From assembly GCA_934394545.1 (NCBI GenBank), contig CAKRRG010000029.1:1-36012 (forward strand): 36,012 nt of DNA, in the 5' to 3' direction. Positions 26,304-34,649 of the stretch are shown here, one piece after another. A program made the position numbers and the translations under genes. A model generated the notes under the pieces. The model was given only the letters and a program-made list of their open reading frames with translations, was not told the DNA's origin and ran no database searches. Source of the stretch: an uncultured Blautia sp. (GTDB lineage: Bacteria > Bacillota > Clostridia > Lachnospirales > Lachnospiraceae). Position 1 is the stretch's first letter; each line of letters opens with the position of its first letter.

Positions 26304-27386
26304 ATGAAAAATAATGAGATTCACGAGGCAAATCAAAATGATTTTTTAAAGAATGTTTCCGATGTTCTTCTGCAAGCCCAGAAAAATGCAAAAACCGCTG
26401 TTAACCTCTCTATGGTTTATGCCTATTACGAGATAGGCAGAATGATTGTAGAGGAAGAACAGCATGGCGAGAATCGGGCAGCTTATGGCAAAAAGCTTTT
26501 GAAGGAACTTTCCACATATCTGACAGGCATGTTTGGAAAAGGCTATTCCGCTGAAAACCTGAAACTTATGCGACGTTTCTATAGTATTTATTCGCGTGAT
26601 CAAATTGGGGAAACAGTGTTTACCCAATTCGAGAATCTTCCGGCGGTCAGTACAGGAAGAAAATTTTGCCTAAGCTGGTCGCATTATTTGAAACTTATGC
26701 GGATCGATAATATAGACGAACGGCATTTTTATGAAATCGAGTGTGTTAAAAACGATTGGAGCCTCAGTGAACTGAAACGTCAATATAATAGTGCTCTTTA
26801 TGAACGGCTTGCTCTCAGTACGGACAAGGATAAGGTTTATCGGTTAGCATTGGAAGGTCAGAAAGTAGAGACACCGAAAGATGCAGTGAAAGACCCGTAT
26901 GTGCTTGAATTTCTGGGATTGAAAGAGCTTCCAGAATACTCAGAAAGTGAACTGGAAAGCAGAATTATTGATCACTTGCAGCAGTTTCTTTTGGAATTGG
27001 GCACTGGTTTTGCGTTCATCGGGCGCCAGGTGCGCTTTACATTTGATGAAGAACACTTTATGGTTGATTTGGTTTTTTATAATCGTCTGCTGCGCTGCTT
27101 TGTTTTGTTTGACTTGAAAATTGGGGAACTCAAGCATCAGGATATTGGGCAGATGCAGATGTATGTCAATTACTATGATCGCAAAGTAAAGCTGCCGGAT
27201 GAAAATAAAACAATCGGTATTGTTCTCTGCCGTGATAAAAATAACGCGGTTGTAGAAATGACGCTGCCGGAGGATAATTCTCAGATATTTGCCAGCAAGT
27301 ACGAAACGGTTCTTCCCAAAAAGGAAGACTTAAAGAAACTTCTGGAAGAGCAAATTGCAGTTGAGAACGGAGGAGCGGAAGAATGA
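26304..27386 (+). CDS. DUF1016 / YhcG-like PD-(D/E)XK nuclease-domain protein
   Basis: A 360-aa protein. ATG 26304 is chosen over a TTG at 26286 because GGGAGG (26291-26296) lies 7 nt upstream. The N-terminal half (about 10-170) is the helical DUF1016_N domain, with YYEIGRMIVEEEQ and KGYSAENLKLMRRFY. The C-terminal half is a PD-(D/E)XK nuclease-like fold: D255 in FMVDLVFYN, D270-x-K272 in VLFDLKIG, and QMQMYVNYYD. Homologues are often encoded with or inside restriction-modification loci, but their role is not settled. It lies between mod and res with a 14-bp gap and a 4-bp overlap, so it is part of the same operon. Confidence 0.88.
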   Translation: MKNNEIHEANQNDFLKNVSDVLLQAQKNAKTAVNLSMVYAYYEIGRMIVEEEQHGENRAAYGKKLLKELSTYLTGMFGKGYSAENLKLMRRFYSIYSRDQIGETVFTQFENLPAVSTGRKFCLSWSHYLKLMRIDNIDERHFYEIECVKNDWSLSELKRQYNSALYERLALSTDKDKVYRLALEGQKVETPKDAVKDPYVLEFLGLKELPEYSESELESRIIDHLQQFLLELGTGFAFIGRQVRFTFDEEHFMVDLVFYNRLLRCFVLFDLKIGELKHQDIGQMQMYVNYYDRKVKLPDENKTIGIVLCRDKNNAVVEMTLPEDNSQIFASKYETVLPKKEDLKKLLEEQIAVENGGAEE

Positions 27387-30300
27387 AACTTCAATTTAAG
27401 CATCAGAAGTTCCAGGCGGACGCTGCCAAGGCAGTGGTAGATGTCTTTACCGGGCAGCCTTATCTAACTCCAACTTATATGATGGACAGAGGTATCGGTA
27501 ATTTCCAGTTTGGTATGAATGAAGAGGAAGACTTTACCGGATGGCGTAACCACCCACTTGTGCCGGAGCTGTCTAACCGTATGATCTTGGAACAAATCCA
27601 GAAAATACAAAGAACCTATCAAATCACGCCTTCTCAGAAATTAGAAGGCGAAGGTTATAATCTGACAATTGAAATGGAAACTGGTGTTGGAAAAACTTAT
27701 ACTTACATCAAAACCATGTTTGAACTGAATAAGCACTATGGCTGGAGTAAGTTTATTGTTGTGGTACCGAGTATCGCCATTCGTGAAGGCGTTTACAAAT
27801 CTTTTCAGGTAACGCAGGAACACTTTGCGGAAGAATACGGAAAGAAGATTCGCTTCTTTATATATAATTCCGCTCAGCTTACGGAAATTGATCGTTTTGC
27901 GTCTGATAGTGCCATCAATGTTATGATTATTAACTCGCAAGCGTTTAATGCCAGAGGAAAGGATGCGCGTCGCATCTATATGGAACTGGATGACTTCCGT
28001 TCTAGACGTCCGATAGATATCATTGCGAAAACGAATCCGATTCTTATTATTGATGAGCCACAGTCTGTCGAGGGTAAGCAGACAAAGGAGCGCCTGCGTG
28101 AGTTCCATCCATTGATGACATTGCGTTATTCTGCAACTCATAAGGCTGACAGTATCTACAACATGATCTATCGCCTGGATGCTATGGAAGCCTATAACAA
28201 ACGACTTGTAAAGAAGATTGCGGTTAAAGGGATTACAGAATCTGGCAGCACGGCTACAGAAAGCTATGTTTATCTGCAAAGTATTAACTTATCTAAAGCT
28301 GATCCGACTGCAACCATTCAGTTTGATTATAAAGGTGCTTCTGGAATTCGGAAAGTTACTAAGACAGTAGGAATTGGATTTAATCTCTACGATCAGTCTA
28401 ACGGCATGGAAGAATATCATAATAACTTTGTAGTAAAGTCGATTGATGGTCGTGATGACTCTGTAGAGTTTTTGAATGGTATCAAAATTTATGCTGGTGA
28501 TGTGATCGGTAGAGTTAGTGAGGAGCAACTGCGTCGTATTCAGATTCGCGAAACGATTCTATCTCACATTGAGAGAGAACGACAGCTGTATTACAAGGGA
28601 ATCAAAGTCCTTTCTTTGTTTTTTATTGACGAAGTTGCCCATTACAAACAGTATGATGCAGCCGGAAATCCGAGCAATGGTATCTTTGCAGCTATATTTG
28701 AGGAAGAGTATCGCGACATTGTAGAAAATTTGCAGATGGGTGTTGGAGAGACTGAATATTTTCGCTATCTGGCTTCTATCTCTGCCGAATCCACCCACGC
28801 AGGCTATTTTTCGATTGATAAGAAGGGCAAGATGATTAACAGCAAGGTCGGGCGTAAGGAAACAACAACGGATGATGTTGACGCCTATGATTTGATTATG
28901 AAAAACAAAGAGTTGCTTTTGGACAGAGATCCGAAGCGTTCCCCGGTTCGGTTTATCTTCTCACATTCCGCGTTGCGTGAAGGCTGGGATAACCCGAATG
29001 TTTTTCAAATCTGTACACTGAAACAGAGCGGCAGTGATGTTCGAAAGCGTCAGGAGGTTGGCCGAGGTCTACGTCTGTGCGTCAACCAGGATGGTGAACG
29101 CCAAGATGCGAATGCTTTGGGAAATGATGTTCATAATGTCAACATTCTGACTGTCATTGCCAGTGAAAGTTATGATTCCTTTGCGAAAGGTTTACAGAGT
29201 GAAATCGCAGAGAATGTGGCAGATCGGCCTCGTACTATTACAGCTGATTTGTTTGTAGGAAAGGTCATCAACGATTTGGATGGTCATGAACAGGTGGTTG
29301 ATAGGGATACTGCCTATGCCATCATGTATGATTTGACTATTAATCGCTATATCGACAAGAAGGGTGTATTGACTGATAAATACTACGAAGACAAATCCAA
29401 TGGCATTTTACAAATTGCTGAGGAAGTGAATGATTTCGCAGCTTCCATTGTGGAACTCATCGACTCTGTTTACAACCCGAGGGTAATGCAGCCTGAAAAT
29501 GCTCGCAGTAATAATGTTGAGCTTAAGGTTGATGAAGAAAAACTTGCTATGCCTGAGTTTCAAGCGCTCTGGTCAAAGATTAATGCAAAGTCTATTTATA
29601 TCGTAGATTTTGATATTGATGAACTGATCCGAAATGCAATAGCTTCTCTGGATGCTAAGCTGAGAGTTGCTAAGATTTTCTTCAAGATTGAATCAGGTGC
29701 AATGGAAGAAATTAAATCGAAAGAAGCTTTGGAATGTGGAGCAGCTTTTACAAAGGAAACTTCTGCTTACGGTACGCAGACACGGATTCCTGTCAATAGT
29801 AGTGTGAAATACGATTTGGTTGGCAAACTGGTGGAAGAGACAAAGTTGACTCGTAAGGATGTTATTGCTATTCTGTGTGGTATCAAAAAGACTGTTTTTG
29901 ATCAGTTTAAAGATAATCCGGAAGAGTTCATTATCAAGGCAGCTGCACTTATTAATGAGGAAAAGGCTACAGCCATTATCCAGCACATTACTTATGCAGC
30001 TTTGGATGAGCATTACAGCATGAAGGTATTTACTGATTCCACTATTAAAGGCAGTTTGGGCGTCAATGCAATTAAAACAAAGAAGCATTTGTACGATTAT
30101 CTTGTTTTTGATTCCATCAATGAACGTGATTTTGCTATAGAACTGGATATGAGCACAGATGTGGCCTTATATGTAAAATTGCCGAATGGATTCTATATCT
30201 CAACACCAGTAGGAAATTATAACCCTGACTGGGCAATTGCTTTCTATAAGGGAAAGGTAAAGCATATTTATTTTGTAGCTGAAACCAAGGGCTCTATGTC

Positions 30301-30436
30301 CTCTATGCAGTTGCGTTTGATTGAGGAATCTAAGATACACTGCGCACGGGAACACTTTAAGGCTATCAGTAGTGGCAGCGTTGTTTATGATGTTGTGGAT
30401 AGCTATCAGAGTCTTTTTAATATGGTGACGAGATAA
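27383..30436 (+). CDS. res: Type III restriction endonuclease subunit (Res)
   Basis: A 1017-aa superfamily 2 helicase-nuclease that, with Mod, translocates or diffuses along DNA and cleaves away from unmethylated sites. Motif I is TGVGKT (100-105), motif II is DEPQ (224-227), and RYSATHKAD serves as motif III. The second RecA domain has SALREGWDNPNVFQ and RKRQEVGRGLRL (motif VI). The C-terminal endonuclease has P948-D949 (NPDWAIAFYKG) and E967-x-K969 (YFVAETKG), the intact PD-ExK set. No frameshift is seen. It starts at ATG 27383, overlapping the DUF1016 gene by 4 bp, and ends before the terminator at 30536. Confidence 0.94.
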   Translation: MKLQFKHQKFQADAAKAVVDVFTGQPYLTPTYMMDRGIGNFQFGMNEEEDFTGWRNHPLVPELSNRMILEQIQKIQRTYQITPSQKLEGEGYNLTIEMETGVGKTYTYIKTMFELNKHYGWSKFIVVVPSIAIREGVYKSFQVTQEHFAEEYGKKIRFFIYNSAQLTEIDRFASDSAINVMIINSQAFNARGKDARRIYMELDDFRSRRPIDIIAKTNPILIIDEPQSVEGKQTKERLREFHPLMTLRYSATHKADSIYNMIYRLDAMEAYNKRLVKKIAVKGITESGSTATESYVYLQSINLSKADPTATIQFDYKGASGIRKVTKTVGIGFNLYDQSNGMEEYHNNFVVKSIDGRDDSVEFLNGIKIYAGDVIGRVSEEQLRRIQIRETILSHIERERQLYYKGIKVLSLFFIDEVAHYKQYDAAGNPSNGIFAAIFEEEYRDIVENLQMGVGETEYFRYLASISAESTHAGYFSIDKKGKMINSKVGRKETTTDDVDAYDLIMKNKELLLDRDPKRSPVRFIFSHSALREGWDNPNVFQICTLKQSGSDVRKRQEVGRGLRLCVNQDGERQDANALGNDVHNVNILTVIASESYDSFAKGLQSEIAENVADRPRTITADLFVGKVINDLDGHEQVVDRDTAYAIMYDLTINRYIDKKGVLTDKYYEDKSNGILQIAEEVNDFAASIVELIDSVYNPRVMQPENARSNNVELKVDEEKLAMPEFQALWSKINAKSIYIVDFDIDELIRNAIASLDAKLRVAKIFFKIESGAMEEIKSKEALECGAAFTKETSAYGTQTRIPVNSSVKYDLVGKLVEETKLTRKDVIAILCGIKKTVFDQFKDNPEEFIIKAAALINEEKATAIIQHITYAALDEHYSMKVFTDSTIKGSLGVNAIKTKKHLYDYLVFDSINERDFAIELDMSTDVALYVKLPNGFYISTPVGNYNPDWAIAFYKGKVKHIYFVAETKGSMSSMQLRLIEESKIHCAREHFKAISSGSVVYDVVDSYQSLFNMVTR

Positions 30437-30535
30437 GGCGTTAAGGGATAATATTTCCTCAACAATCATAGGAAGGCGTGCTGTGTATGTCAGCTTTTGT
30501 ATCTCGCTGCGAATAGCACGAATGTAATTCGGTGT

Positions 30536-30580
30536 GAAAACAGGGACTAACAATGTGTATGCGATGTAGTCCCTGTTTTC
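30536..30580 (+). terminator. Hairpin terminator after res
   Basis: GAAAACAGGGACTA (30536-30549) and its exact complement (30567-30580) form a 14-bp stem with a 17-nt loop, about 100 bp after the res stop codon. The 3' arm ends in TTTTC and is followed by A residues, so the U-run lies within the stem. Confidence 0.65.
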
Positions 30581-30591
30581 AAAAAAGGTTC

Positions 30592-30635
30592 ATAAAAACA
30601 TTGTTAAAGAAATATAAAAACATTGCTAAAGAAAT
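30592..30635. repeat. Two-copy 22-bp tandem repeat upstream of the B12-uptake promoter
   Basis: Bases 30592-30613 and 30614-30635 are the same 22-bp unit with one difference (GTTAAAG against GCTAAAG). The repeat ends 3 bp before the -35 box at 30639. Two helical turns of spacing and the position just upstream of a promoter suggest an operator or UP-like element. Confidence 0.8.
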
Positions 30636-30638
30636 ATC

Positions 30639-30667
30639 TTTACTTTATTTAAGGGGTAAGTTATAAT
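30639..30667 (+). promoter_or_regulatory. Promoter of the riboswitch-controlled corrinoid operon
   Basis: TTTACT (30639-30644) and a perfect TATAAT (30662-30667) with a 17-bp spacer. Transcription should begin near 30674, about 15 nt before the riboswitch and 318 nt before the first gene. Confidence 0.72.
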
Positions 30668-30690
30668 AATTCTGCTTAAAAGAATAGATG

Positions 30691-30865
30691 TGCCAAGTGC
30701 TGAAAATATATATAAAAATTGTACTATTTCCAGAAGAGGGAATCAGGTGAGAATCCTGAACGATCCGGTCACTGTATTCAGTTATGCCACATTCATATCC
30801 ATTGCATTTTTATGTGAGAAGGGAATGGGGATTTAAGCTGTAAGCCAGGAAACCTGCTTGGTTCA
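30691..30865 (+). promoter_or_regulatory. Cobalamin riboswitch
   Basis: The leader carries the conserved cobalamin aptamer blocks: AGAGGGAATCAGGTGAGAAT followed by CCTGAACGATCCGGTCACTG (30734-30773), and later AAGCCAGGAAACCTGC (30842-30857), the usual 3' box. CCAAG (30693-30697) can pair with CTTGG (30857-30861) to close P1. Adenosyl- or methylcobalamin binding normally lowers expression of the downstream gene. The rho-independent terminator at 30921-30949 provides a likely transcriptional off-switch. The variant GATCCGGTCACTGT in place of the commoner GCCCCGCCACTGT is a mild deviation. Aptamer identity is clear by pattern; ligand preference is not. Confidence 0.88.
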
Positions 30866-30920
30866 TAGAAAGAAACTTCCGTGTAAAGTGCTGTCTTTCG
30901 TATCATGTTTTTTTGTGATG

Positions 30921-30949
30921 CCCGCTTTTTCATGGAAGCGGACTTTTTT
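30921..30949 (+). terminator. Riboswitch expression-platform terminator
   Basis: CCGCTT (30922-30927) pairs with AAGCGG (30936-30941), followed by AC and a run of six T (30944-30949). It sits about 55 nt after the aptamer and 40 nt before the first gene, where a ligand-controlled terminator is expected. Confidence 0.75.
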
Positions 30950-30991
30950 CTTTTAAAAACAAAAATCCAAAAGAAAAAGTGAGGAAAAAAC

Positions 30992-31981
30992 ATGAAGAAC
31001 TTCAAAGCAGCAGGGATGTTATGTCTTGCAGGAATTCTCAGCCTGGGAATGGGAACAACTGTATTTGCAGAAGATGGCGACAGCCATTATCCCGTAACGA
31101 TCACAACCTACAATTATGAGAACGAACCAGTTGAAATGACATTTGAGAAAGCTCCTGAGAAAGTATTGGCTTATGCAAACTCCAATATAGAAGAGCTTCT
31201 GGCTCTTGGCCTTGGCGATAAGATTATTGCAGCCTGCGGCCTGGACGGAGATATCAGGGAAGATTTACAGGATGAATTTGCAAAAATCAATTACCTGGAC
31301 ACCAAGCCATCCAAAGAGGAAGTCGTTACAATGGAGCCGGACTTTATTGCAGCATGGTATTCTTCTTTCAGTGATGACTGGCTTTCAGATGTAAGCTTCT
31401 GGCAGGAGAGAAACGTTAATACATACATGTCCCTGAATAGTGCGGCAAAGGGACCGGCATCTGAGTTTCCGCGTACAATTGAGGACGAGTTTCAGGACAT
31501 TCTGAACCTTGGAAAAATCTTCGACTGTGATGACAAGGCAGAAGAGATTGTGAACCAGATGAAGGATGAGATTGATAAAGTAAAAGAGCATGTAGAAGGA
31601 ACAGATCCGTTATCCGTAGCAGTTCTTGAGGATGAGGGAGATTCTTTCCGTGTATATGGAACAGAGACACTTGGCGGAAATATTCCGGAGACACTTGGTG
31701 CAGAGCTGAAGCTTGGTGCAGAGAACTCTGAAAATGTTGGTGCAGAGGATCTGATCGCAGCTGATCCGGACGTATTATTCATGATCAACTATGATGGATT
31801 TATGACTGCTGAAGAGGCAATTGCGGATATTACAGAAAATCCTGCTTATGCAAGTCTTTCCGCAGTTAAGAACAACAAAGTATTCTCTGTAAACCTGAAC
31901 GAAGTATACTGCAGCGGTGTGAGAACCTATGACGGAATCATGACATTTGCAAAAGCATTATATCCGGATCTGTACGAATAA
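30992..31981 (+). CDS. ABC transporter substrate-binding protein, corrinoid/siderophore type, with Sec signal
   Basis: A 329-aa class III (BtuF/FhuD-like) periplasmic-binding-type protein. Residues 1-26 form a signal peptide: basic start, hydrophobic core, and cleavage likely at VFA-EDG. Unusually for a Gram-positive binding protein there is no convincing lipobox; the only cysteine in the signal (C11) is too early. The mature part has EKVLAYANSNIEELLALGLGDKI, VVTMEPDFI, AADPDVLFMINYDG and NNKVFSVNL, the pattern of two lobes joined by a long helix. The upstream cobalamin riboswitch makes corrinoid the likely ligand. ATG 30992 follows GTGAGG. The permease and ATPase genes follow directly. Confidence 0.87.
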   Translation: MKNFKAAGMLCLAGILSLGMGTTVFAEDGDSHYPVTITTYNYENEPVEMTFEKAPEKVLAYANSNIEELLALGLGDKIIAACGLDGDIREDLQDEFAKINYLDTKPSKEEVVTMEPDFIAAWYSSFSDDWLSDVSFWQERNVNTYMSLNSAAKGPASEFPRTIEDEFQDILNLGKIFDCDDKAEEIVNQMKDEIDKVKEHVEGTDPLSVAVLEDEGDSFRVYGTETLGGNIPETLGAELKLGAENSENVGAEDLIAADPDVLFMINYDGFMTAEEAIADITENPAYASLSAVKNNKVFSVNLNEVYCSGVRTYDGIMTFAKALYPDLYE

Positions 31982-31982
31982 A

Positions 31983-33068
31983 ATGAAAAGAAAACCGGAT
32001 TTTAAAAATGGAATTTTTCATGGAAAGCCGATCTATGTGCTGGCGGTGATATTACTGGCTGTGCTTCTGGTGATATCCATTCTGACTGCAGTTACCATTG
32101 GTTCTGTAGATCTTTCTGTGAAAGATGTGTATAGTGTAATTTTGTATAAAGTATTTGGAATCGGGGATCCGGAGGTTTATGGTGTAGGAGCCATGTCTGA
32201 TATTGTATGGTTTATCCGCCTTCCCCGCATTCTTCTTGCAACAGCCGTTGGCATGGGTCTGGCTGTTGCAGGTGTGGTAATGCAGGCCATTGTGAAAAAT
32301 CCGATCGCAGATCCGTATATTCTTGGTATTTCCTCTGGTGCATCTCTTGGTGCAACAGTGGCAATCTTTCTTGGAGTTGGAGCCGTATTTGGCTCCAACT
32401 CTATTGGAATCTGCGCATTTATCGGAGCTTTCCTTATTTCTGTACTGGTACAGATCACTGCAAATATAGGAGGCCGGGCAAATTCTGTCCGACTTCTGCT
32501 TGCAGGTACAGCACTTGGAAGTGTGTGCAGTGCATTTTCAAATTTTGTTGTCTATATTGCGGGCGACAGAGAGGGGATCCAGACAGTTACTTTCTGGCTG
32601 ATGGGAAGCCTGGCAGGTGCAAAATGGGAAAATCTGGCGGTGATCATTCCCTGTGTCCTTATAGCAACCCTGTTTTTCTGTACCCAGAGCCGCATTCTCA
32701 ACATGATGCTGCTTGGAGATGAGGTATCCATTACATTAGGCACTGACCTGCACAGATATCGTCAGGTATATCTTGTAGTGACAGCACTTTTGATCGGTTT
32801 TGTGGTATATTCCGCTGGTATCATTGGATTTGTAGGACTCATTATTCCTCATGTGGTACGAATGTTTTTTGGAACCGATCACAAGAAAATGCTTCCATTA
32901 TCAGCACTTAGCGGCTCTATTTTCTTAATTTGGGCAGATGTTGCTTCCAGAATCATTATTCCCAAGAGTGAAGTCCCCATCGGAATCCTGGTATCTATGA
33001 TCGGAGCACCTTGCTTTATTTATCTGCTGGTTCGCAGATCTTATGGATTCGGAGGTGAGAAATCATGA
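31983..33068 (+). CDS. ABC transporter permease, FecCD/BtuC family
   Basis: A 361-aa membrane protein with about ten transmembrane helices that forms the homodimeric channel for corrinoid import. Family signatures are RLPRILLATAVGMGLAVAGV, VMQAIVKNPIADPYILGISS, FWLMGSLAGAKWENL, and IIGFVGLIIPHVVRMFFGTD, which includes the cytoplasmic coupling region. The likely start is ATG 31983, 2 bp after the binding-protein stop. A longer frame from 31947 would overlap that gene. A strong ribosome site is lacking, so translation probably depends on coupling. It is followed by the ATPase gene with a 4-bp ATGA overlap. Confidence 0.92.
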   Translation: MKRKPDFKNGIFHGKPIYVLAVILLAVLLVISILTAVTIGSVDLSVKDVYSVILYKVFGIGDPEVYGVGAMSDIVWFIRLPRILLATAVGMGLAVAGVVMQAIVKNPIADPYILGISSGASLGATVAIFLGVGAVFGSNSIGICAFIGAFLISVLVQITANIGGRANSVRLLLAGTALGSVCSAFSNFVVYIAGDREGIQTVTFWLMGSLAGAKWENLAVIIPCVLIATLFFCTQSRILNMMLLGDEVSITLGTDLHRYRQVYLVVTALLIGFVVYSAGIIGFVGLIIPHVVRMFFGTDHKKMLPLSALSGSIFLIWADVASRIIIPKSEVPIGILVSMIGAPCFIYLLVRRSYGFGGEKS

Positions 33069-33838
33069 AACTGACAGCTTCGGATATCCATGTAGAGCTT
33101 GGCGGAAATGAGATTCTCAAAGGAATCGATGCAGCCATAAAGGAAAAAGAATTTGTAGGAATCATAGGACCAAACGGAAGTGGGAAAAGTACACTGCTGA
33201 AATGTATTTACCGTGTACTGAAGCCGGATACCGGCGTGATCATGCTGGATGGAAAGTCTTTAAATGAGTACAAGGTGAAGGATTCTGCAAAAGCACTGGC
33301 AGTAGTCTCCCAGCACAATTACTATAATTTTGAATTTTCCGTACAGGAAATTGTTATGATGGGAAGGGCTCCTCATAAGAAAACCATGGAGCGGGATAAT
33401 GCTGAGGATTATAAGATTGTAGAAGAGTGTCTGAAAAAAGTGGGAATGCTTCCCTATCGCCACCGTGTTTTTTCCAGCCTGTCCGGCGGTGAGCAGCAGA
33501 GAATCATTCTGGCAAGGGCACTGGCGCAGAAAACAGACTGTCTGATCCTGGATGAGCCAACTAACCATCTTGATATTAAATATCAGCTTCAGCTTCTGGA
33601 TATTGTAAAAAGTCTTGGAGTCACCGTGATCGGTGCTTTGCATGATCTGAATATTGCAGCAGCATACTGCGACCGGATTTATGCCATGAAGGACGGTCGC
33701 CTGGTGGCTTGCGGAACTCCGGAAGAAGTCATTACAGAAGAGTTTATACATATGTTGTATGAAGTAGACGCAACTGTAAAAAAGGATGAATATGGCATGC
33801 TGAATGTTACATACCATCCTTTGCATGTGAAAAAATAA
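33065..33838 (+). CDS. ABC transporter ATP-binding protein, FepC/BtuD type
   Basis: A 257-aa ATPase that powers import through the FecCD-type permease. Walker A GPNGSGKST is at 35-43, the Q-loop is near VSQHNYY, the ABC signature LSGGEQQR is at 139-146, Walker B with DEPTNHLD is at about 163-170, and the switch histidine is in ALHDLNIAAAYCD. ATG 33065 overlaps the permease stop. In this operon it serves the riboswitch-controlled corrinoid importer; iron-siderophore ATPases are close relatives and the distinction rests on context. Confidence 0.93.
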   Translation: MKLTASDIHVELGGNEILKGIDAAIKEKEFVGIIGPNGSGKSTLLKCIYRVLKPDTGVIMLDGKSLNEYKVKDSAKALAVVSQHNYYNFEFSVQEIVMMGRAPHKKTMERDNAEDYKIVEECLKKVGMLPYRHRVFSSLSGGEQQRIILARALAQKTDCLILDEPTNHLDIKYQLQLLDIVKSLGVTVIGALHDLNIAAAYCDRIYAMKDGRLVACGTPEEVITEEFIHMLYEVDATVKKDEYGMLNVTYHPLHVKK

Positions 33839-33860
33839 AGGAAAAGTGGAGGAAATCTGA

Positions 33861-34649
33861 ATGAGCGATACAGCAAAAAAAGGGATCCTTGTAGTCAGTT
33901 TTGGCACTAGTCACGAGGACACCAGAGCAGTGACTATTGATGCAATTGAAAAAAAAATTGGAGCTGCTTTTACAGATTGTAAAGTTTATCGCGCATGGAC
34001 AAGCAAGATGATCCTTGCCAGAATTGCAAAGAGAGATCATATTCACTATGACAATGTGGCAGAAGCAATGGAGCGTATGAAAGAGGATGGAATTACAGAG
34101 GTGATCGTCCAGCCTACGCATGTAATGAATGGTGTGGAAAATGACCTTATGAGAAAGGATGTTCTGGTATGTGCGGATCATTTCCGGTCTGTGAAATTTG
34201 GAGCTCCTCTGCTTACAACAGAAGAAGATAATGAGTATGTGGTGAAAGCGGTTGCAGATGAGTTTCCTGTAATTAAGGATAAGGAAACGGCACTTGTGCT
34301 TATGGGGCATGGAACGGAGCACTACGCAAATGCCGTTTATGCTGCACTGGATTACAGATTCAAGGATATGGGATATGAAAATGTGATCGTAGGAACTGTG
34401 GAAGGTTATCCTGAAATTGACCAGGTCCTGAAACAGCTTGGAAAATGCGGGGCAAAAAAAGTGGTAATCGCACCGTTTATGATCGTTGCCGGTGACCATG
34501 CGAAAAATGACATGGCAGGAGAGGAAGAAGACTCCTGGAAAAATATCATCAGCAAAGCTGGCTATGAAGTGCAGACAGTTCTGAAAGGACTGGGGGAATA
34601 TGAAAGTATTCGAAAACTCTTTGTGGAACATGCGAGGGAAGCGGTATGA
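33861..34649 (+). CDS. cbiK: Anaerobic cobalt chelatase (sirohydrochlorin cobaltochelatase)
   Basis: Inserts Co2+ into sirohydrochlorin/precorrin-2, the committing step of the anaerobic cobalamin route and the entry point for the cbi operon upstream. The 262-aa length matches CbiK. Two histidines known to hold the metal in the family appear as H150 in LMGHGTEHYA and H213 in AGDHAKNDMAG. The N-terminal GILVVSFGTSHEDTR and QPTHVMNGVENDLM are typical. There is no signal peptide, so it is cytosolic, unlike the exported CbiK of Desulfovibrio. ATG 33861 has GGAGG at 33848-33852. It is the fourth gene of the riboswitch operon. A run of nine A (33949-33957) lies near its start. Confidence 0.94.
   Translation: MSDTAKKGILVVSFGTSHEDTRAVTIDAIEKKIGAAFTDCKVYRAWTSKMILARIAKRDHIHYDNVAEAMERMKEDGITEVIVQPTHVMNGVENDLMRKDVLVCADHFRSVKFGAPLLTTEEDNEYVVKAVADEFPVIKDKETALVLMGHGTEHYANAVYAALDYRFKDMGYENVIVGTVEGYPEIDQVLKQLGKCGAKKVVIAPFMIVAGDHAKNDMAGEEEDSWKNIISKAGYEVQTVLKGLGEYESIRKLFVEHAREAV

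Noticed and set aside
30793..31005. 70-aa minus-strand frame in the riboswitch leader
   Set aside because: It overlaps the aptamer and terminator structure and is explained by those RNA elements.
33260..34631. Two long minus-strand frames opposite the ABC ATPase and cbiK
   Set aside because: Both lie antisense to genes with complete catalytic motifs and are rich in Phe/His/Ile as expected from reversed coding sequence.
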